DNA of 64,000 nucleotides, from assembly GCA_022820925.1 (NCBI GenBank), contig JAJEEO010000007.1, forward strand, positions 149,279 to 213,278, given 5' to 3'. Positions 33,652 to 42,580 of the stretch are shown here, one piece after another; the stretch's first letter is position 1, and the number at the start of each line of letters is the position of its first letter. The position numbers and the translations under genes are program-made. The stretch comes from Acidimicrobiia bacterium (GTDB lineage Bacteria > Actinomycetota > Acidimicrobiia > Acidimicrobiales > Poriferisodalaceae). The notes under the pieces are model-generated. The model was given only the letters and a program-made list of their open reading frames with translations. It was not told the DNA's origin and did not search any database.

Positions 33652-34818
33652 ATGACGATTCGAGGCAAGGCACTCATCGCCGGGGTGTACGAGCATCCCG
33701 GCCGCGAGCTGCCTGACCGAACGCTGCCGCAGATCCACGCGGAGGTGGCTGCGGGTGCGCTGGCCGACGCCGGGCTGACGCTGGCCGACGTCGACGCCTA
33801 CTACTCCGCTGGCGATGCGCCCGGCTTCGGTGCGTTGTCGATGGTGGAGTACCTGGGTCTCGACTGCAGCTACATCGACGACACCGAGACGGGCGGTTCT
33901 GCCTACCTGGTGCATGTGCAGCACGCGGCGGCAGCCATCGCTGCCGGCCAGGTGAACGTCGCCCTGATCACCCTGGCCGGCAAGCCCCGCACCGGCGGTG
34001 CGGGACCGGGCGGCAGCGCCCGATTCAGCTCGGCGCCAGAGGCGTCGTTCGAGAACCAGTTCGGCATGTCGGTGCCCGGCGGGTACGCGCTGGCCGCGGC
34101 ACGGCACATGCACGAATTCGGCACCACCTCCGAGCAGCTGGCCGAGGTCAAGGTGGCGGCTTCGACCCATGCCCAGCACAATCCCGATGCGTTCCTCCGA
34201 GATGTCGTGACGGTGGACGAAGTGGTGTCCTCGCCGGTGATCTCCGACCCGCTGCACCGGTTGGACTGCTGTGTCATCACTGACGGCGGGGGCGCCCTCG
34301 TGCTGGTCAGCGAAGCGGTGGCGGCGTCGCTCGACCGTCACTGCGCACCGGTGCTGGGAACGGGCACCTCGATCAAACACACCTCGGGCGGCCGCATCGA
34401 CCTGACCCACACCGGCGCCACGCGCTCAGGCCCGCTGGCGTTCGCCGAAGCCGGCGTGACGCCTGCCGACATCGACTACGTGTCGATCTACGACAGCTTC
34501 ACCATCACGGTGCTGATGACGCTGGAGGACCTCGGCTTCTGCGCAAAGGGCGACGGGGGACGCTTCGTGTCGGATGGCGCGCTTCAGTCGCCCGGCGGCG
34601 CGCTGCCGTTCAACACCGACGGCGGCGGCCTGTGCAACAACCACCCGGCCAACCGCGGCGGCATGACCAAGGTGGTCGAGGCCGTGCGGCAGCTGCGCGG
34701 CGAGGCGCACGCGGCCGTGCAGGTGCCCGACTGCGAGCTGGCCCTGGCGCACGGCACCGGCGGCAGCCTCGCCACGCGCATGGGCAGCGCCACGCTCATC
34801 CTGGGCAGGTCGACATGA
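33652..34818 (+). CDS. Thiolase-like protein lacking the nucleophilic Cys (SCP2/Ltp-type)
   Basis: This 388-residue protein has the thiolase fold of the lipid-transfer/SCP2-thiolase group. Where thiolases have the acyl-accepting Cys, it reads DDTETGGSAY (residues 77-85). The usual C-terminal GHPxGATG is NNHPANRGGM, and the final Cys-Gly-Gly is HGTGG. Classic thiolase chemistry is therefore unlikely. The gene overlaps by 4 bp (ATGA) with a DUF35 partner, the arrangement of Ltp-ChsH2-type retro-aldolases and related acyl-CoA enzymes. The likely role is carbon-carbon cleavage or acyl transfer on a CoA ester, inferred from context. It is divergent from a CoA-transferase. Confidence 0.85.
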   Translation: MTIRGKALIAGVYEHPGRELPDRTLPQIHAEVAAGALADAGLTLADVDAYYSAGDAPGFGALSMVEYLGLDCSYIDDTETGGSAYLVHVQHAAAAIAAGQVNVALITLAGKPRTGGAGPGGSARFSSAPEASFENQFGMSVPGGYALAAARHMHEFGTTSEQLAEVKVAASTHAQHNPDAFLRDVVTVDEVVSSPVISDPLHRLDCCVITDGGGALVLVSEAVAASLDRHCAPVLGTGTSIKHTSGGRIDLTHTGATRSGPLAFAEAGVTPADIDYVSIYDSFTITVLMTLEDLGFCAKGDGGRFVSDGALQSPGGALPFNTDGGGLCNNHPANRGGMTKVVEAVRQLRGEAHAAVQVPDCELALAHGTGGSLATRMGSATLILGRST

Positions 34819-35234
34819 GCGATCTGGGCCCATCGGGGCTGCCCGTCCCGCCGCCGAACCCCAACCTCGAGACGCAGCGGTTCTGGGACGCCACCGCAGA
34901 GGGCCGCCTGGAGCTGCCCCGCTGCGACAACTGCGGCCACGTCGTGTGGTACCCGCGGCAACGCTGCGACCAGTGCGGCAGCACCTCGGTGACCTGGTTC
35001 GAGGCCTCAGGCCGCGGCACCGTGTACAGCTGCACCGTCACCAGACGCATCCCGGGCTCCTGGCGGGCCGCAGCGCCGTTCGTGCTGGCCTACGTCGAGC
35101 TCGACGAGGGCCCCCGGGTGGTCACCAACATCGTCGGCTGCGACCCCGAGACGGTCCATATCGGCCAATCCGTGCAAGCCGTCTTCGACCCCACACCAGA
35201 CGGCCCCGCACTGCTCCGCTTCACCCTCGCCTGA
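34815..35234 (+). CDS. Zn-ribbon/OB-fold DUF35 protein, partner of the thiolase-like protein
   Basis: This is a 139-residue DUF35 (rubredoxin-like zinc ribbon plus OB-fold) protein. The zinc ligands are Cys37, Cys40, Cys51 and Cys54 (CDNC and CDQC). The OB-fold follows in SGRGTVYSCTVTRRI through LAYVELDEGPRVVTNIVG. Such proteins form obligate complexes with thiolase-like subunits and supply part of the acyl-CoA binding site. The ATG overlaps the upstream stop codon, so translation is coupled. The ORF track lists a longer frame from 34632 that is not real before 34815. Confidence 0.9.
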   Translation: MSDLGPSGLPVPPPNPNLETQRFWDATAEGRLELPRCDNCGHVVWYPRQRCDQCGSTSVTWFEASGRGTVYSCTVTRRIPGSWRAAAPFVLAYVELDEGPRVVTNIVGCDPETVHIGQSVQAVFDPTPDGPALLRFTLA

Positions 35235-35262
35235 CCGCATCCGCCCGATAGAGCGGCGCGGC

Positions 35263-35700
35263 TCAGACTTCGAGCATCAGGGTCACGGGGCCGTCATTGG
35301 TCAGCTCGACGGCCATCTCAGCCCCGAACGAGCCGGTGGCCACGGTGGCGCCGAGTCGACGCAGCTCGGCAACCAGCTCGTCGATCAGCTCAGTGGCCTG
35401 ATCGGGCGTTGCTGCGGCCACAAACGATGGCCGGCGACCCTTGCGGGTGTCGCCGTACAGCGTGAACTGGCTGACCACCAGCACTTCGCCGCTGGTTTCT
35501 GCCACTGACCGGTTCATCTGGCCGTTCTCGTCAGCGAAGATGCGCAGGTTCCAGATCTTGCCGGCCAGCTTGCGCGCCGCGTCGGAGTCATCGTCGTGTG
35601 TCGCGCCCACCAGGCAGCACAGACCAGTGCCGATCTCGCCGATCACCTCGCCGCCGACTCGCACCCGCGCCTCGGCGGCCCGCTGCACCAGTGCTCGCAC
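35263..35700 (-). CDS. dtd: D-aminoacyl-tRNA deacylase
   Basis: This 145-residue enzyme hydrolyses D-amino acids from mischarged tRNA. It starts MRALVQRAAEARV in the way typical for DTD, carries the SQFTLYGDTRKGRRPSF motif at about residue 80-95, and ends with the NDGPVTLMLEV segment that holds the cross-subunit Gly-Pro. The start codon is GTG, four bases after the RidA stop, so the two genes form an operon. Both products limit damage from misprocessed amino acid metabolites. Confidence 0.95.
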   Translation of the reverse strand: MRALVQRAAEARVRVGGEVIGEIGTGLCCLVGATHDDDSDAARKLAGKIWNLRIFADENGQMNRSVAETSGEVLVVSQFTLYGDTRKGRRPSFVAAATPDQATELIDELVAELRRLGATVATGSFGAEMAVELTNDGPVTLMLEV

Positions 35701-35704
35701 GCGC

Positions 35705-36091
35705 TCAGGAGATGATCGCGTCGACTTCGATCTCGATGACCAGGTCCGGGTGGATCAGCGCCGACACCTCGACGAGCGTCGAAGCGGGCCGGATGTCGCC
35801 GAACGCCTCGCCATGAGCCTGGACGAAGCCGTCGATCATGCCGATGTCGGTGATGAAGGTGCGCACCCGCACGACATCGGTCATCTGGGCTCCGGCCTCC
35901 GCCAGCGCCCGCTCGATGACGCCAAGCGTGTACTTCGCTTGCCCGTAGCAGTCACCCGGATGTGCGACCCCGTCCGGGCCCAGCGATGTGCTGCCCGATA
36001 CAGCGACCCAGTCCCCGATTCGGACCGCCCGGGAGTAGCCGGCCACAGATTCCATGGGCCCGCCGCTCGAGATGTTCTGTCGTTCACTCAT
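35705..36091 (-). CDS. RidA family protein
   Basis: This is a 128-residue YjgF/YER057c/UK114 protein. Family segments are YSRAVRIGDWVAVSGSTSLGPDGV, GDCYGQAKYTLGVIERALAEAGA, VVRVRTFITDI and PASTLVEVSALIHPDLVIEIE; the last includes a position where RidA has its key Arg, but here the sequence is PAST with no visible Arg. RidA deaminates reactive enamines and imines; divergent members do other things. ATG 36091 is preferred, though a GTG two codons earlier is possible. It is translationally linked to dtd. Confidence 0.85.
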   Translation of the reverse strand: MSERQNISSGGPMESVAGYSRAVRIGDWVAVSGSTSLGPDGVAHPGDCYGQAKYTLGVIERALAEAGAQMTDVVRVRTFITDIGMIDGFVQAHGEAFGDIRPASTLVEVSALIHPDLVIEIEVDAIIS

Positions 36092-36130
36092 GCGCACATT
36101 GTGGGCCGCGGCAACGAGCGGTGCAGCCGC

Positions 36131-38614
36131 TCAGGTGAGGACGCCGGCGATGACGAGTTCGGCGATCTTGTCGGCGTCGTAGCCGAGGATGCCTTCGAGC
36201 ACCTCCATGTTGTGCTCACCGAACATCGGGCCGCCCCACAGCGGCCGGCCGGGCGTGCGTGACAGATCGAAGTTGCTGTCCTCAACCCAGGTGTGGCCGT
36301 GCTTGGCGTGCGGCACCGACACAAAGTGCTCGCGGGCCACGATCTGCGGGTCGGCCATCAGATCTGCCGCGTCGTTCACACGGTGGGCCGGCACGCCGCA
36401 CGCTTGAAGTGCTGCTTCGATGGCGGCTGCTTCCTGCGGCTCCGACCACGCAGTGATTGCGGCGTCGATGGCCCCGGCGTGGGCTCTACGGCTCTCTGCA
36501 CCGAGGGCTGCAAGACCCCCGTCTGCGCTGGCTCTCAGTGTGCCGAGCGCTCGGTCCAGATCGGCGTTGCCCGTCGCAGCCTCAGCCAGCAGTGCCGCCA
36601 GGGCGCCCCAGTGTGCGTCCGTCTCGCAGGCGATCGCCACCCAGCGATCGTCGCCGGCAGCGGGGTACACGCCGTGGGGGCACATGTGGCGATCGCCATT
36701 GCCGTTCCGGCCGGCAGTGCGGCCGTTGATCTCCTCGTCCGCGAACTCAGTCGCCAGGAAGTGCAGAGCGCCTTCCATCTGGGCGAAGTCGATGTGCTGG
36801 CCCCGTCCGGTGCGGTCGCGCTCGGCCAGCGCGGACAGGATCAGCATCACGCCCAGCTTCGGCGAGATGTAGTCGGTGTAGGCGGTGAAGGGCCCCGCCG
36901 GGATGCGGTCGGGCCATCCGGTCACCGGGTAGAAGCCGGCGATGGCCGCCGCCATCGTGCCGAATCCCGCATACAGGCGCATCGGCCCGGTCTGGCCCAT
37001 CAGGCAGCTCGAGAACATGACCAGCTCGGGGTTCACCTCGCGCAGCACGTCGTAGGTGAGGCCCCAGTTCTCCATCGCCTTCGGCGAGAACGACTCGGTC
37101 AGCACGTCGCACCACGCCACGAGATCGAGGATCACCTCACGGGCCTCGGGCAGGGACAGGTCGAGCGTCAGATCCATCTTCCCGGCGTTGATCGAGTGGA
37201 ACTGCAGCGCGTTCTCCTGCCCGCCCTCCTCGCCGATGAACGGGTGGACGCCGCGCAGCACGTCGGGCTTCAGCTCGCTCTCGACCTTCACCACGGTGGC
37301 GCCGTAGTCGGCCAGCGTGCGGGTGGCGCCGGGGCCGGCCAGCGCCCACATGAAGTCCAGGATCTTGACGTCGTCGAGCGGACGCTCCAGCGAGCGACCG
37401 GTGGCGGCGATCTCGGCGCGAGGGCGAGCGGTGATGGCGGTGCCCGCAGCGCCGTTGCCGCCGATGTAGTGCTCGGTGTGCTCGCCCAGCTTCGGCGCGA
37501 CGGGCAGGACCGGCATCGGATCTGCCGTGGTCTTCGCCAGCGATCCGCACAGGCGCACCGATGCGAGACCGGCATCCCGGGGCACTTCGATGTGCTCCCA
37601 GTAGTCGCGAACCTCGAGTTGCTCGAGGGCGAGCACATCTGCGGTCGTGGTGATGGGCGCGATCAGCAGGTTGTCGGCCAACGCCCGTTCCAGCAGCTCG
37701 GCCTTGGTCTTGGTGGCCACGAATGCCGTCAGGGCCTTGATGGCCTGATCGAAGGTGTCCATCGACTCGCGGCCCTCCAAGATGGCCATGCCGAAGTCCA
37801 CCCAGTCCTTGTCACGCAATTCGGGCTCGCAGAACCCCTCCTCGCAGGCCCACGAGAGAATCCGGCTGGTGAAGGGGGCGATCATCGGGCCGAACAGGAA
37901 CGTGACGGTCACGTGCCCGTCTGCACACTCGTACACCCACGGGATCAGGAAGCCCCCGAGGTCGACCGCTCCAGGGAGCCGAACCGGCACGTCCCCGCCG
38001 GTCAGCACCGTCATCATCTGGAATTGGGTGCAGTCCACGAAGGACTGCTGGGCCGAGGTGTCCACGTGCTGGCCCAGGCCCGAGTGCTGCCGTTCGTGCA
38101 GCGCCATGAGGATCGCGCCGGCCGTGTCGACCGCGGCGTTGTGCCACGTCTGGGGCGAACCGATGCGGACGGGAGCCCGGTCACGGTCGCCGGTCAGCGA
38201 CATCGTGCCGCTGGATGCTGCGATGGTCAGATCGGTCGCAGCCCAGCCGGTCTTGGGACCGGTCTCCCCGAAGGGCGTGATCGACGCGGTCACCAACTCG
38301 GGGTTGTCAGCGCGCAGCGCTTCGAGGTCGACATCGAAGACACCGCACGAGATGACGGCATCGCAGCGGGCGGCGAGTTCCGCGATCTGCGCCGGATCGT
38401 CGATGACCACCGAGTGCTTGCCCCGGTTGTAGACGAAGAACTCGATGGAGCGCTCCGGATCGGCCACGTCGTCGATATAGGGGCCCCGGTGACGGGTGCG
38501 GTGCCCGCCGGGCGGCTCGCAGAGCACCACCTCGGCGCCGAGCTGGGCCAGCAGCAAGCCGGCGAGATGGCCCCGGTCGTCGGTCAGATCAAGTATCCGG
38601 CAGCCGTCCAGCAC
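36131..38614 (-). CDS. Fused double family III CoA-transferase (CaiB/BaiF)
   Basis: This 827-residue tandem CaiB/BaiF protein keeps catalytic Asp185 in GQHVDTSAQQ and Asp609 in GQHIDFAQME. The halves begin DGCRILDLTDDRGHLAGLLLAQLGAEVV and DDVKILDFMWALAGPGATRTLADYGATVVKVES. It is a paralogue of the protein at 31098. I set the start at GTG 38614 because GGAGG lies 9 bases before it and homology begins at VLDGCRIL; the track ORF has 27 extra codons. Its 3' end is 39 bp upstream of the RidA start on the same strand, so RidA and dtd may be co-transcribed with it. Confidence 0.88.
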   Translation of the reverse strand: MLDGCRILDLTDDRGHLAGLLLAQLGAEVVLCEPPGGHRTRHRGPYIDDVADPERSIEFFVYNRGKHSVVIDDPAQIAELAARCDAVISCGVFDVDLEALRADNPELVTASITPFGETGPKTGWAATDLTIAASSGTMSLTGDRDRAPVRIGSPQTWHNAAVDTAGAILMALHERQHSGLGQHVDTSAQQSFVDCTQFQMMTVLTGGDVPVRLPGAVDLGGFLIPWVYECADGHVTVTFLFGPMIAPFTSRILSWACEEGFCEPELRDKDWVDFGMAILEGRESMDTFDQAIKALTAFVATKTKAELLERALADNLLIAPITTTADVLALEQLEVRDYWEHIEVPRDAGLASVRLCGSLAKTTADPMPVLPVAPKLGEHTEHYIGGNGAAGTAITARPRAEIAATGRSLERPLDDVKILDFMWALAGPGATRTLADYGATVVKVESELKPDVLRGVHPFIGEEGGQENALQFHSINAGKMDLTLDLSLPEAREVILDLVAWCDVLTESFSPKAMENWGLTYDVLREVNPELVMFSSCLMGQTGPMRLYAGFGTMAAAIAGFYPVTGWPDRIPAGPFTAYTDYISPKLGVMLILSALAERDRTGRGQHIDFAQMEGALHFLATEFADEEINGRTAGRNGNGDRHMCPHGVYPAAGDDRWVAIACETDAHWGALAALLAEAATGNADLDRALGTLRASADGGLAALGAESRRAHAGAIDAAITAWSEPQEAAAIEAALQACGVPAHRVNDAADLMADPQIVAREHFVSVPHAKHGHTWVEDSNFDLSRTPGRPLWGGPMFGEHNMEVLEGILGYDADKIAELVIAGVLT

Positions 38615-38732
38615 CCTGATTCGCCTCCAGGCGTCGATGTAGTGCCGGCGCAGCCGGCCGAATCCCGCAAACTCTGCCAGAACCGCTCGCCGCACGCGTG
38701 CACTGCGTTCGCTGTCGGGTCAGCGGAACGGC

Positions 38733-38746
38733 CTCTCGGCCGAGAG
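38733..38746. promoter_or_regulatory. 14-bp perfect palindrome CTCTCGGCCGAGAG
   Basis: The palindrome ends 9 bp before the TACCTT box of the binding-protein gene, over its expected -35 position, in the intergenic region shared with the divergent CoA-transferase gene. It is a candidate operator. Confidence 0.45.
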
Positions 38747-38755
38747 CCTGAGCGT

Positions 38756-38761
38756 TACCTT
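38756..38761 (+). promoter_or_regulatory. -10-like box TACCTT for a leaderless start at 38768
   Basis: TACCTT is followed by GCTGGC and the ATG of the ABC binding-protein gene. No Shine-Dalgarno is seen. Confidence 0.5.
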
Positions 38762-38767
38762 GCTGGC

Positions 38768-40561
38768 ATGACCATGCTCCAGGCACAAGGGCGCCCGAAG
38801 GGTTCGTCGGACTCGCCGAGCCGGCGGAGGCCCCGCGGTCGACGCATCGGAATCGCTGTGATCGCCCTCGTGTTGCTCGTAGCGGCGTGCGGCAGCGACA
38901 CGCCAGTTGACGATTCGGCACCCGAGACCACGGCCAGCGCCGCCGACGACACCGGCGCGCCCGACACTGAAGACAGCTCCAGCGGCGGCACGCTCGTGCT
39001 GGCCGTCGAGCAGTGGCCCGAGTGCATCAACCCGGTCACGTCGTGTGCCAACGCCACCTGGACGATCTGGTCGGTGCTGATCCACTACTTGCCGCGGCTC
39101 ATGGAGCTCGACCAGAGCAACACCTATGTGGCGTCGTCGTTGCTGGTCGAGGAGCCGACAGTTGCCAACGGCGGCCTTGTCACCGCAGACGACGGCACAT
39201 TCACGCTCACATACCGACTCAACCCCGAAGCGACGTGGAGCGACGGCACGCCCATCACCAGCACCGATGTCTGGTTCACCTGGCGCGCTGGGCTCGACAC
39301 CACCGGCACTCTCAGCACCATCGGTCTCATTCTCATCACCGAGATCGACCATTCCGATCCCCACACGGCCGTTATCACCTTCAGCGAGCCATACGCGCCG
39401 TGGCCGACCCTGTTCAGCGGTTTGCTGCCGGCGCATGAGCTGGGCCCGGACACCGATATCGCTGACAAGTGGAACGATGAGATCACTGTCTCGGGCGGGC
39501 CATGGATCCAAGAGGAATGGAATCAGGAGCAGCACATCCTGGTGCCCAACAGCACGTACTGGGACGCCGATCGCATCCCGCTGGTGGACCGTGTGGTGAT
39601 GGTGCCCCGCGAGGACACCGATTCGGAGCTGCTGGCCCTGCAGACCGGAGAAGCCATGGCCGCCTTCCCCCAGCCCTTCCCCGGGGCCCGAGAGCGGATC
39701 ACCGGCGATCTGACCTATGAGGTCGCCGAGGGCACCTATATGGAGGGCCTGTGGATCAACCAGGACGCGCCCGATCGCCGATTCGACATGACGCGCCACC
39801 TCCGCCAAGCCGTCGCCTACGCACTCGACCGCGAACGCGTAGCAGAAGTCGCGCTGGGCACGATCGTCGCTGACCCGCCAGTCCTGCAATGCGCCGGATG
39901 GAATCCCGGGTTCGGCCCCTGGTGTCAAGACGACTTCGCCCGCTACACCCAGGATGCGGCCAAGGTCGCAGAACTGCTCGAGGCCGAAGGATGGAGCCGT
40001 CCGGACCCCGAAGGGTTGTGGATGAATGCCGAGGGCGAGGAGTTGGTGTTGGCATGGAACACCGTCGCCGGCAACAAGCGACGCGAGGACGTGCAAGCAC
40101 TAGTGGTGGAGATGACTGCGCCGCTGGGCATCGGCTGGGAGATCATCAACTATGACCCGGGCGAGCTGTTCCAGAATCGGCTGCCGGCGCTGAACTTCGG
40201 CCCGGTTGCACTGTTCGCGAACAGCACCAACCCTGACCCCTCGGTGGCGAATCTGTACGACATCGACGGCGTGCCCACCGAAGAGAACGAGCGGACGGGA
40301 CAGAACTTCACTGCCTACCGCAGCCAAACGGCCAGTGACTTGGCCTTCGCGATCGATGCCGAGGTCGATCCGGCCGCGCGCCTCGAACTGGTGCACCAGC
40401 TCAGCGAGATTCTGGCCGCCGACGTGCCGTGGATCCCGCTGTACATGCTGCCCAACATGATCATCTGGGATGCGACCGCGGTGTCGGGTCCGGGCGCGTA
40501 TGTGTCGAGTCCCTACGGCGGGTTCTTCGACATGTTCGACTGGACGGTGCACGCCGAATGA
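38768..40561 (+). CDS. ABC transporter substrate-binding lipoprotein, family 5 (peptide/nickel type)
   Basis: This 597-residue lipoprotein has a basic N terminus (RRRPRGRR), a hydrophobic stretch, and a lipobox LVAAC with Cys41 as the lipidated residue. The mature part is a SBP_bac_5 domain, with LMELDQSNTYVASSLL, YRLNPEATWSDGTPITSTDVWFTW and MTRHLRQAVAYALDRERVAE. The family binds di- and oligopeptides, nickel or sugars outside the membrane. The track ORF begins at 36293, but that 2.5-kb extension is antisense to the CoA-transferase and not real. Two permease genes follow. Confidence 0.92.
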   Translation: MTMLQAQGRPKGSSDSPSRRRPRGRRIGIAVIALVLLVAACGSDTPVDDSAPETTASAADDTGAPDTEDSSSGGTLVLAVEQWPECINPVTSCANATWTIWSVLIHYLPRLMELDQSNTYVASSLLVEEPTVANGGLVTADDGTFTLTYRLNPEATWSDGTPITSTDVWFTWRAGLDTTGTLSTIGLILITEIDHSDPHTAVITFSEPYAPWPTLFSGLLPAHELGPDTDIADKWNDEITVSGGPWIQEEWNQEQHILVPNSTYWDADRIPLVDRVVMVPREDTDSELLALQTGEAMAAFPQPFPGARERITGDLTYEVAEGTYMEGLWINQDAPDRRFDMTRHLRQAVAYALDRERVAEVALGTIVADPPVLQCAGWNPGFGPWCQDDFARYTQDAAKVAELLEAEGWSRPDPEGLWMNAEGEELVLAWNTVAGNKRREDVQALVVEMTAPLGIGWEIINYDPGELFQNRLPALNFGPVALFANSTNPDPSVANLYDIDGVPTEENERTGQNFTAYRSQTASDLAFAIDAEVDPAARLELVHQLSEILAADVPWIPLYMLPNMIIWDATAVSGPGAYVSSPYGGFFDMFDWTVHAE

Positions 40562-40598
40562 ACCGGTAGCCCGGGCGCAGACTGGCAGGCTCAGCATC

Positions 40599-41585
40599 GT
40601 GGCGCGCTATGTGCTGACACGGCTCGCGACGACGATCCCGATCCTGCTGGCGATTTCGATTGCCGTGTTCTGGGGCGCCAATCACGTCGCTGATCCCACG
40701 GTCAGCCTTACGTTGAATCCTCGGATCGCCCCAGAAGACCTGGCGGCCTACCGGGAGCACCTAGGGCTCGGCGAACCGCTCATCGGCCGGTACTGGCAAT
40801 GGCTCGGCAACTTTGTCCAAGGTGACTTAGGCACGTCCCTGGTCCAGAACGGCGCGGAGGTGTGGCCGATCGTTCGGACTGCGATGGCCAACACGCTTGT
40901 CCTGATCGTCATCGCCGCCATCGGCTCGCTTGCGTTGGGCATCGCCATTGGAACCGTGTCGGCAGTGCGGCGCGGATCATTCCTCGAGAACGCCGCTACG
41001 ACGGGATCGTTCCTCGGGATCTCGATCCCGCCCTTCTGGCTGGGTCTCATGCTGCAGCTGTTCCTCGGGCTGTACCTGGCGAACTGGCTGGGCGTGACGC
41101 CGCCCTTGCTGCCCACGGCCGGCCTGTACTCGCCCGGCCAGCAGGGTTTCGATTTGGTGGACCGGCTGCGCCACCTGGTGCTCCCGGCGATGGCGCTTTC
41201 GCTCCAGCTCGTGGCGGTCTACAGCCGCTACATGAGGGCGAGCCTGCTTGACGTCATGAGTTCAGACCACATCCGTGCCGCTCGTGGGCGGGGCCTGCCC
41301 GAGCGCACGGTGGTGGTGCGCCACGGTGTGCGCAACGCGCTCATCCCCGTGTCAACGCAAGCCGCCACAGATGCCGGGCAGCTCGTCGGCGGGCTCATCG
41401 TGACTGAGCAGGTGTTCCAATACCCGGGCATGGGCCGGCTGTTCGTGGACGCCATGCTCGGTGGTGACTATCCCGTTCTGCTGGCCGCGGTGATGATCAC
41501 CGCCGCAGCCGTCTTTCTCGTCAACCTTGCCGCCGACGTGTCCTACGGCGTGCTTGATCCCAGGATTCGACGTGGCACGGGCTGA
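40599..41585 (+). CDS. ABC transporter permease, DppB-like
   Basis: This is a 328-residue inner-membrane permease of the peptide/nickel class. It starts VARYVLTRLATTIPILLAISIAVF at the GTG at 40599, and has the typical periplasmic loop VSLTLNPRIAPEDLAAYREHLGL. The EAA loop that contacts the ATPase appears as RAARGRGLPERTVVVRHGVRNALIPV. About six membrane helices are present. It is 37 bp behind the binding-protein gene. Confidence 0.93.
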   Translation: MARYVLTRLATTIPILLAISIAVFWGANHVADPTVSLTLNPRIAPEDLAAYREHLGLGEPLIGRYWQWLGNFVQGDLGTSLVQNGAEVWPIVRTAMANTLVLIVIAAIGSLALGIAIGTVSAVRRGSFLENAATTGSFLGISIPPFWLGLMLQLFLGLYLANWLGVTPPLLPTAGLYSPGQQGFDLVDRLRHLVLPAMALSLQLVAVYSRYMRASLLDVMSSDHIRAARGRGLPERTVVVRHGVRNALIPVSTQAATDAGQLVGGLIVTEQVFQYPGMGRLFVDAMLGGDYPVLLAAVMITAAAVFLVNLAADVSYGVLDPRIRRGTG

Positions 41586-42498
41586 GGCTGCACTCGCAGA
41601 ACGGCCCGTGGTTGTGGTTTGGCGGCGGTTCGCCAGCCGCCGCCTGTCTGTTGTTGCCTTCATGGTCCTGTTGATCACCGCCGCGGTGGTGGCCGGAGCG
41701 GACGTGATCGCTCCCTATGCATCAGGGCAGCAGAACCTCGATCACGTTCTCGCGCCGCCCGGAGACGACTTCCTGCTCGGCACCGACACGTTGGGCCGCG
41801 ACACCCTCAGTCAAGTGCTGTTCGCCGGTCGAATATCGCTTGCCATCGGCGTCTCGGTGGCCCTGATTGCCGCAGTGCTCGGAACGACCGTCGGACTCGT
41901 CGCCGGTTATCTGGGCGGACGCATCGATGCCGTGCTGATGCGGTTCACCGACACGCTGCTCGCGCTGCCGCTCCTCATGATGATCATCCTGCTGGCTCGA
42001 ATCCTCGGCGACAGCGTCACCGATGTCATATTGGTCCTCTCGCTGCTCGGATGGATGGCGCTTGCACGGATCATCCGTGCGAAGGCGCTCGCACTGCGCG
42101 AGGAGGAATTCATCGCGGCTGCACGCGCCATGGGTGCCAGCAGTGGGCGCATCATGTTTCGGCACCTGCTGCCGAATCTGGTGGGCGAGATCTCCGTGGC
42201 GGTCTCGCTGGCAGTCGCCGGTGCCATCCTCGCGGAGTCGACGCTCAGCTTCCTGGGCTTCGGTGTCAGCGCAGCCCATACACCCACGTGGGGCAACATG
42301 ATCGGGGGCAACGAGGGATTCATGACGGTCGAGCCGTGGCTGGTATGGGCACCCGGACTGGCCATCGTCGTGACCGTCCTGGCCGTGAATTATGTGGGCG
42401 ACGGACTGCGCGATGCCTTCGACGTGCGCAGCGACGGACGCGAACGCGAGCCGCATCGAGGCCGCTCCAAGGGTGGCACCGCGAGCCGGCGCCGGTAG
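41572..42498 (+). CDS. ABC transporter permease, DppC-like
   Basis: This is a 308-residue partner permease. It shows the DppC hallmark LLGTDTLGRDTLSQVLFAGRISLAIG, and an EAA loop in EEFIAAARAMGASSGRIMFRHLLPNL. The GTG at 41572 overlaps the end of the DppB-like gene by 14 bp; the earlier start in the ORF track would lie deep in the upstream gene. The family usually continues with DppD and DppF ATPases, but the next gene here is HU. Confidence 0.92.
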   Translation: MARAEAALAERPVVVVWRRFASRRLSVVAFMVLLITAAVVAGADVIAPYASGQQNLDHVLAPPGDDFLLGTDTLGRDTLSQVLFAGRISLAIGVSVALIAAVLGTTVGLVAGYLGGRIDAVLMRFTDTLLALPLLMMIILLARILGDSVTDVILVLSLLGWMALARIIRAKALALREEEFIAAARAMGASSGRIMFRHLLPNLVGEISVAVSLAVAGAILAESTLSFLGFGVSAAHTPTWGNMIGGNEGFMTVEPWLVWAPGLAIVVTVLAVNYVGDGLRDAFDVRSDGREREPHRGRSKGGTASRRR

Positions 42499-42580
42499 AC
42501 AGCGGGCCGCAATTCCACCACTTGGGGTCTCATCTGTGCTGATGTGTATCCCCAATTCACTTCAGGAGAGGAATCAGATC

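Noticed and set aside
36293-38767. N-terminal extension of the 1422-codon frame leading into the ABC binding protein
   Set aside because: It is antisense to a well-supported CoA-transferase and lacks domain features. The lipoprotein signal begins at 38768 with its own start signal.
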